This document shows positions 14,819 to 18,553 of a stretch of 18,553 nt of DNA, piece after piece. Under the pieces are notes generated by a model. It was not told the origin of the DNA and did not search any database. It saw nothing but the letters and a program-made list of their open reading frames with translations. The stretch comes from an uncultured Bacilli bacterium. GTDB taxonomy: Bacteria; Bacillota_I; Bacilli_A; RF39; UBA660. The translations under genes were made by a program, and so were the position numbers. The stretch spans positions 1-18,553 of the forward strand of contig CAJTUR010000029.1 of NCBI GenBank assembly GCA_910579535.1. Direction: 5' to 3'. Within the stretch, counting starts at the first letter, position 1. Each line of letters opens with the position of its first letter.

Positions 14819-15202
14819 TCACTCTTTTAAAGTACATTTCTTTTCACCATCACTAGCCCAAGAAACCGTAACATCATATTTTGAATTATCTTTAACATAA
14901 TGGCCAGTATTCGGGTCCTTTAAACTCTCTTCAAGCAACCCAGCTTTAATTAAAGTTGTCGTCGTAATCACACAATTAGCACCTGATGTATGATTTTTAC
15001 ATTTATTCTTATTTTCTTTCCACACATCTTTTTCAGCATAAATACACGCCGCATTCTCAATTTTTTTTCTAAAATTTTCATAATCCGCATCTTCATTTTT
15101 ACTAAAAAGACCAGTCATATTGGTAACAATAACAAGTCCAACCAAGACCATCACACCTATTGTGATAATTAGTTCAATTAAAGTAAATCCTTTTTTATTC
15201 AT
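14819..15202 (-). CDS. Type IV prepilin-like protein (127 aa)
   Basis: The N-terminus MNKKG-FTLIELIITIGVMV is a class-III signal: cleavage after Gly5 and methylation of the new Phe by a prepilin peptidase, with Glu5 of the mature chain in the expected place. A membrane or core helix of about 20 residues follows. The exterior domain has four cysteines (ACIYAEKD, KCKNH, NCVIT, KKCTL), TLIKAGLLEESLKDPNTG and a terminal strand region. This is the shape of minor pilins and pseudopilins for surface fibres, DNA uptake or secretion. No prepilin peptidase or assembly ATPase lies in the window. GGTGA precedes the ATG. Its TGA overlaps the ribosome site of rnr, so it is in one transcript with rnr and smpB, and a TATAAT lies upstream at 15229-15234. 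Confidence 0.85.
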   Translation of the reverse strand: MNKKGFTLIELIITIGVMVLVGLVIVTNMTGLFSKNEDADYENFRKKIENAACIYAEKDVWKENKNKCKNHTSGANCVITTTTLIKAGLLEESLKDPNTGHYVKDNSKYDVTVSWASDGEKKCTLKE

Positions 15203-15228
15203 TAATACTTCACCATCTTATATCTTTA

Positions 15229-15234
15229 TTATAC
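15229..15234 (-). promoter_or_regulatory. Probable -10 of the prepilin-rnr-smpB operon
   Basis: On the minus strand a TATAAT follows TTAATTAAGG, about 27 bases before the prepilin start. The -35 is weak and T-rich. Between this and the stop of the 311-aa gene is a short TCAA/TTGA hairpin with eight T bases, a weak candidate terminator for the engB-secG operon, so this promoter may start a separate transcript. Confidence 0.45.
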
Positions 15235-15286
15235 CTTAATTAGCCTCAAAATAAAACAAAATAAAAAAAATCAACGTTTAATTGAC

Positions 15287-16222
15287 TTATTTTAGACTCT
15301 TTTTTAAAACATTTTCATCTGAAAAATTTTCTAAATTTAAAAATTGACTTATAGCATCATGAAAATCATCCACAATAGCAAACTTTTCAATATAATCAAC
15401 AAGTACAGAATCAGCGACATGAGCATAATGGTGAGCTAAATAAAAAAACAGCTCCGTTTTACTTACATTTATATCGGAATAATGGTATTTTAAAGGTAAT
15501 TTAAAAAGACCTTTTTGAAAATAAGTCAGAACCGTAAAACAAGTTATAGGATCCAACTTTGAAAGAAAATATAAAACCTTTTTTTGAAAAGCATTTAAGT
15601 GATAAATTAAAAAGGCACGGAGAGAACAAATCATAAAAAGAATATCTTTTTTATCAATTTGTTGATTCATTTTTTTATAACGGATTTCCAAATAATATTG
15701 TTTATGAAGATGAGAGATATCATTAAAATTATCCTTCACATATTCCACATGTAATAACTCTTGAGAATAAGGTAAAAACTCAAGAGAGTTTACTTGACCT
15801 TCGCTAATTAAATAGAAAACATAATCTAAATTTTTTTGATAAAACTCTTTTTGGAAAAAAGCATCATACCAATTAAAAAAAGGTAAAGATAAATCCGAAA
15901 AATAAACACTTAAAATATATCCTAATTCATTTTCAAATCTCATGCCTAAATAGGAAAGGTCAATTTTTAATGTCGTATAATTCATTGAAATCATTCTTTT
16001 ATGTTTAATAAATTCCTCTATAATCTTACTAAAAAGAGTAGAAGTATCAGGATAATCTTTTTCTAAAAGTGGTTGATTTCTAACTCTTCCTTCTTCTGAA
16101 AAAAGAAAATGATAATACATATGATCTCTTTTGGTATCACAAACAACAAAAACTTTAATTTCGATAGGTTGTTTCTTTATATATTCATTTCGTAATGTAT
16201 TTAAATTCTTATAAAGACTCAT
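15287..16222 (-). CDS. Unrecognised cytosolic protein between secG and the rnr operon (311 aa)
   Basis: I do not recognise the family. The sequence is rich in Phe, Tyr and Lys and has no signal peptide or clear membrane helix; the most hydrophobic stretch, DILFMICSLRAFLIYHLNAF (about 195-214), is too mixed for a secure call. The first 100 residues look alpha/beta (IEIKVFVVCDTKRDHMYYHF), the remainder mostly helical, ending with YLAHHYAHVADSVLVDYIEKF and DDFHDAISQFLNLENF. Two His pairs occur (AHHYAH) but no known catalytic motif. It follows secG by 18 bases in the same direction. Its ribosome site is weak and a TATAAT overlaps the end of secG, so it may have an internal promoter. Open frame and codon use like its neighbours support it as a gene. 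Confidence 0.75.
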   Translation of the reverse strand: MSLYKNLNTLRNEYIKKQPIEIKVFVVCDTKRDHMYYHFLFSEEGRVRNQPLLEKDYPDTSTLFSKIIEEFIKHKRMISMNYTTLKIDLSYLGMRFENELGYILSVYFSDLSLPFFNWYDAFFQKEFYQKNLDYVFYLISEGQVNSLEFLPYSQELLHVEYVKDNFNDISHLHKQYYLEIRYKKMNQQIDKKDILFMICSLRAFLIYHLNAFQKKVLYFLSKLDPITCFTVLTYFQKGLFKLPLKYHYSDINVSKTELFFYLAHHYAHVADSVLVDYIEKFAIVDDFHDAISQFLNLENFSDENVLKKSLK

Positions 16223-16240
16223 AAAAAACTCATTATATTT

Positions 16241-16456
16241 TTATTTAATAAACAAGATAAAAGAAATTACAAAAAAAACAATTCCTAAAATTAAAGTAAT
16301 TCGACTAATCAGTAATTCGATTCCTCTCTCTTTTGAATTTTGAAATAAACTTTCATTTCCCCCAGTAATAATTTGAGCGGAATCACTTGCTTTATTACTT
16401 TGTAAAAGAACAATCGCAATTAATAAAATTGAAATAATTAACAGCAAAGTCTCCAT
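16241..16456 (-). CDS. secG: SecG, preprotein translocase subunit (71 aa)
   Basis: SecG is a small non-essential subunit of the SecYEG channel that helps the SecA cycle. The sequence shows two membrane helices, ETLLLIISILLIAIVLLQ at the N-terminus and LISRITLILGIVFFVISFILF at the C-terminus, joined by a polar loop with SNKASDSAQIITGGNESLF, the family's conserved region (usually G-L-x-x-A-x-G-G-x-x-x-x-x-F). The ATG at 16456 is chosen because the family starts with this hydrophobic helix; an 18-residue extension to 16510 is polar and has no ribosome site. secG next to rnr and smpB is a common Firmicutes order, here with two genes inserted between. Confidence 0.9.
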   Translation of the reverse strand: METLLLIISILLIAIVLLQSNKASDSAQIITGGNESLFQNSKERGIELLISRITLILGIVFFVISFILFIK

Positions 16457-16516
16457 TAAAACACCGTCCATTCGTCTTTGTATTTTAGCATATTTTAAAG
16501 GGTTATGCAAGCCACC

Positions 16517-17098
16517 TTACAAACATTTATCAATAACTTGATAGATATCCTCTCTCCCCTTTTTAGTTAGAGTTGAAAAAGGGACAAACGATTCATTTTC
16601 ATCCAAATGAAGTGTATCCCTAATCAACTTATCTTGTTTAATACGATTATTTTTTGTTACTTTATCATACTTAGTTGCTACAATCGTTACTTTTAATTGA
16701 TAATATTTTAAAAAGTTATACATTAAAACATCATCTTCACTAGGTTTATGTCGATAATCAATTAAAAGAAAAACATGTTTTAAAGTTTCACGAGTTTTGA
16801 TGTATTCTTCTATCATCATTCCCATTTTTTTAACGGTTCCTTTATCCACTTTGGCATAACCATAGCCTGGAACATCAATTAAATAAAATTGATTATTAAC
16901 CAAATAAAAATTTAAAGTCTGAGTTTTTCCAGGTTTAGAACTGGTTCTAGCAAAATTTTTTCGATTAATTAACGTATTAATAAAACTACTTTTTCCCACA
17001 TTACTACGTCCTACAAGAAGGAATTCAGGATACAAGGCCTTTGGATACTGACTTTGCCTCACAGCAATATTTTGTAATTCCACAGAATCAATTTGCAT
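16517..17098 (-). CDS. engB: EngB/YsxC, ribosome-biogenesis GTPase (193 aa)
   Basis: A TRAFAC-class GTPase needed for maturation of the 50S subunit. G1 is GRSNVGKS (30-37), G2 includes the T-x-x-x-x-G-K-T-Q region (TSSKPGKTQTLNFY), G3 is DVPGYGYA, G4 is TKYDKV and G5 is the FSTLTKKG segment. The sequence is complete and of normal length. The start is the ATG at 17098, with AGGTGA five bases upstream, in place of the in-frame GTG at 17107 that overlaps the ribosome site. It is the first gene of the engB-secG operon. Its promoter, shared at the -35 with the divergent femAB-like gene, would start transcription near 17109, so the leader is only about 11 bases and begins at the ribosome site. Confidence 0.95.
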   Translation of the reverse strand: MQIDSVELQNIAVRQSQYPKALYPEFLLVGRSNVGKSSFINTLINRKNFARTSSKPGKTQTLNFYLVNNQFYLIDVPGYGYAKVDKGTVKKMGMMIEEYIKTRETLKHVFLLIDYRHKPSEDDVLMYNFLKYYQLKVTIVATKYDKVTKNNRIKQDKLIRDTLHLDENESFVPFSTLTKKGREDIYQVIDKCL

Positions 17099-17115
17099 AA
17101 ACTTCACCTAAATTC

Positions 17116-17167
17116 ATTATATCTTAATTAAATACTAATTGCAAACAAGGAGTAGGACTGTTATAAT
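17116..17167. promoter_or_regulatory. Symmetric divergent promoter sharing one palindromic -35 box
   Basis: TTGCAA (17139-17144) is its own reverse complement and serves as -35 in both directions. Plus strand: 17-base spacer and TATAAT at 17162-17167, for the femAB-like gene. Minus strand: 17-base spacer and TATAAT at plus 17116-17121, for engB. Both spacers and both -10 boxes are ideal. Two polymerases could not occupy it at once. Confidence 0.8.
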
Positions 17168-17193
17168 AAACAATCAACAGTGAGGGATTATAA

Positions 17194-18447
17194 ATGGAAC
17201 TAAAAGAATTAAAAAAAGCAGAATTTGAAAATTATGTACAAAACAGTATATTAGGAAATTATTGTCAAACAGAAGGCTACGCTAAGTTAATGAAACTTAA
17301 TGGCTATAATTCCTTATTTCTTGGACTTTTTGATGATTACAATCATCTCATCGCCGCTTCACTACTCCTTATAAACAAACTAAACTGTTTTTATAACTAC
17401 GCTTACGCCCCAAAAGGATTCATATTAGATTATTCAAATAGAGAAACAATCGATCTTTTTACTAAGAAAATAAAAATCTACTTAAAGAAAAAAAGAATTG
17501 TTTTTATAAAAATAAATCCTGAAATTGCTATTGCTGAAATCGATAAAAAAACAAAACAAAAAAAGTACAATTGGAACATAGAAATTAAAAACTACCTAAG
17601 TGATTTAGGATACATAAAATTAAAAGACAACTTAAATTTTGAAGCCAAGTTTCCTAAATACAATGGAATTCTTCATTTAAAAAAATTTGACTTAAAAACA
17701 TTAGATAAAAATACTCGTAACAAAATAAATAAAGCTAAAAATAAAGGTTTAAATTTTGAAAAAGCCAGTTTTAATGAGTTACCAATTCTTTACGAATTTA
17801 TTAAAAGAAAAAAAGAAAAAAGTCTGACTTATTATCAAGAATATTTTAAAGTATTTGATAGAACCGCCATAGATTTATTTTTAGTCAGTTTAGATACCGC
17901 TGAATTTTTAAATAACGCTAAAAAGTTATATGATGAAGAATTAAAAAAGAACTCAGAGCTTGTTGCTAATTTAAATAAAATGAAAAATGAAAAGAAATTA
18001 AACTTAAAAATGAATTCCGATCAAAAACTCTTAAACTATAAAAATTATCTTTTAGAAGCTCAAAATAAAATCAAGAAAAGTGAAAAAATTTACATAGGAG
18101 GAGCATTAGTGCTAAAATATAAAAATCGCATTAATATCATTATTAGTGGGTACGATCAAAACTACAAGCGATTTAATCCTAATTACCTTCTACATTATGA
18201 AATTTTTAACTATTATAAAAAGAATTATGCATTTGCTGATATGAATGGCATCACAGGAGATTTTAAAAAAGAAAATCCTTATTATGGTCTAAATAAGTTT
18301 AAACTTGGCTTTAAACCAAAAATTTATGAATTTATAGGAGAATACGATCTTCCTATCTTTCCTTTTCTTTATAAATGGAATTTAAAAAATGGCAAATTAG
18401 CAAAACGTTTAAATCGAAAAAATTTAAAGAAGACTGTTTTGAACTGA
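17194..18447 (+). CDS. FemAB-like peptidoglycan-bridge aminoacyltransferase (417 aa)
   Basis: FemA/FemB/MurM-type enzymes move amino acids from aminoacyl-tRNA to the stem-peptide Lys of lipid II. This chain has the two GNAT-like halves: the first with GNYCQTEGYAKLMKLNGY and FYNYAYAPKGFIL (about 20-80); the second with the family's helical-arm insertion, Lys/Asn-rich and coiled-coil-like (about 240-300), then IGGALVLKYKNRINIIISGYD, NYLLHYEIFNYY, and a final YGLNKFKLGFKPKIYEFIGEYDLP. KLGFKP near the end is a typical family feature. GAGGG lies nine bases before the ATG, with an ideal promoter upstream. The last two codons and the TGA stop lie inside the end of an insertion sequence, so the native C-terminus was slightly different. 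The family call is firm; the amino acid added is unknown. Confidence 0.88.
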   Translation: MELKELKKAEFENYVQNSILGNYCQTEGYAKLMKLNGYNSLFLGLFDDYNHLIAASLLLINKLNCFYNYAYAPKGFILDYSNRETIDLFTKKIKIYLKKKRIVFIKINPEIAIAEIDKKTKQKKYNWNIEIKNYLSDLGYIKLKDNLNFEAKFPKYNGILHLKKFDLKTLDKNTRNKINKAKNKGLNFEKASFNELPILYEFIKRKKEKSLTYYQEYFKVFDRTAIDLFLVSLDTAEFLNNAKKLYDEELKKNSELVANLNKMKNEKKLNLKMNSDQKLLNYKNYLLEAQNKIKKSEKIYIGGALVLKYKNRINIIISGYDQNYKRFNPNYLLHYEIFNYYKKNYAFADMNGITGDFKKENPYYGLNKFKLGFKPKIYEFIGEYDLPIFPFLYKWNLKNGKLAKRLNRKNLKKTVLN

Positions 18448-18553
18448 ACCCCAAAAGTTGGACAGTTTTAAATAGTTTTTAATTAGAGGATTGCAACCTG
18501 TAATTCACAGGAGACAATCCTTTTAATTTTACTTTTATTCTATCATAATTATA
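18440..18553 (-). mobile_element. End of an IS3-family (IS150-type) insertion sequence, partial
   Basis: The terminus TGAACTGAACCCCAAAAG followed by TTGGAC aligns with the IS150-type end (TG-x-ACTG-x-ACCC-...-TTGGAC) and starts with TG, as IS3-family ends do. The 3' end of a transposase gene on the minus strand begins about 40 bases inside. The element runs out of the window, so its other end and the target duplication are not visible. Confidence 0.75.
18479..18553 (-). CDS. IS3-family transposase (OrfB), C-terminal end only
   Basis: The last 24 codons read YNYDRIKVKLKGLSPVNYR, then LQSSN and TAA. This is the conserved tail of the IS3-family DDE transposase, normally YN-x-x-R-(I/P)-x-x-x-L-x-GLSP-x-x-Y-R. 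The catalytic DDE residues lie beyond the right edge. It is too short to judge whether the gene is intact. Confidence 0.85.
   Translation of the reverse strand, partial: YNYDRIKVKLKGLSPVNYRLQSSN

Noticed and set aside
1..18553. CRISPR array or toxin-antitoxin pair
   Set aside because: There are no regularly spaced direct repeats, and the small coupled genes present do not resemble known toxin-antitoxin families.

Overview
The window is strongly AT-rich on both strands and uses TGA as a stop and TGG for Trp, so it follows the standard bacterial code. The gene set suggests a low-GC Firmicutes/Mycoplasmatota-type bacterium that still has a cell wall and probably sporulates: a CotF-like coat protein, a FemAB-like peptidoglycan-bridge enzyme, SecG, and AGGAGG/AGGTGA ribosome sites. 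The tmRNA tag ending in AFA rather than ALAA also recalls mollicute relatives. This placement is inference; there is no rRNA in the window.

Left half (1-9000), accessory in character and all on the minus strand. From right to left: a second, shortened and split J-domain gene (8841-7649); an ABC-F ATPase with a five-codon leader and a switch-like hairpin (7627-6071); a two-gene spore-coat-like operon (6005-5556); an AraC/GyrI-type regulator (5423-4629); a HerA/VirD4-like ATPase overlapping a cysteine-rich partner (4563-2006); and an intact 585-residue J-domain protein with about five 60-residue repeats (1870-113). The two J-domain genes are paralogues. The right one has lost most of its central repeats and is broken into two overlapping frames.

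Middle (9000-11200). A tmRNA gene (ssrA, minus, 10355-9999) is separated from what looks like its own terminator (9039-9018) by a 948-bp insert. The insert is bounded by 14-bp direct repeats that include the tmRNA 3' end, and it holds one gene, an HEYLH zinc-metalloprotease-like protein. The tmRNA tag frame is interrupted: the canonical GCA resume codon runs into an A7 heptamer and UAA, and only a -1 shift (or one missing A) gives the full tag. A plus-strand membrane protein and a small membrane protein follow and share a convergent terminator.

Right half (11200-18440), core genes on the minus strand: engB, secG, an unknown gene, a prepilin-like gene, rnr, smpB, a DUF3048/YerB-like gene and a small membrane protein. 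rnr, smpB and ssrA together give the trans-translation machinery: tmRNA, its binding protein and the exonuclease that clears the rescued mRNA. engB and a plus-strand femAB-like gene diverge from a symmetric promoter whose palindromic -35 box is shared. At the right edge the end of an IS3/IS150-type insertion sequence begins inside the last codons of the femAB-like gene and supplies its stop codon.
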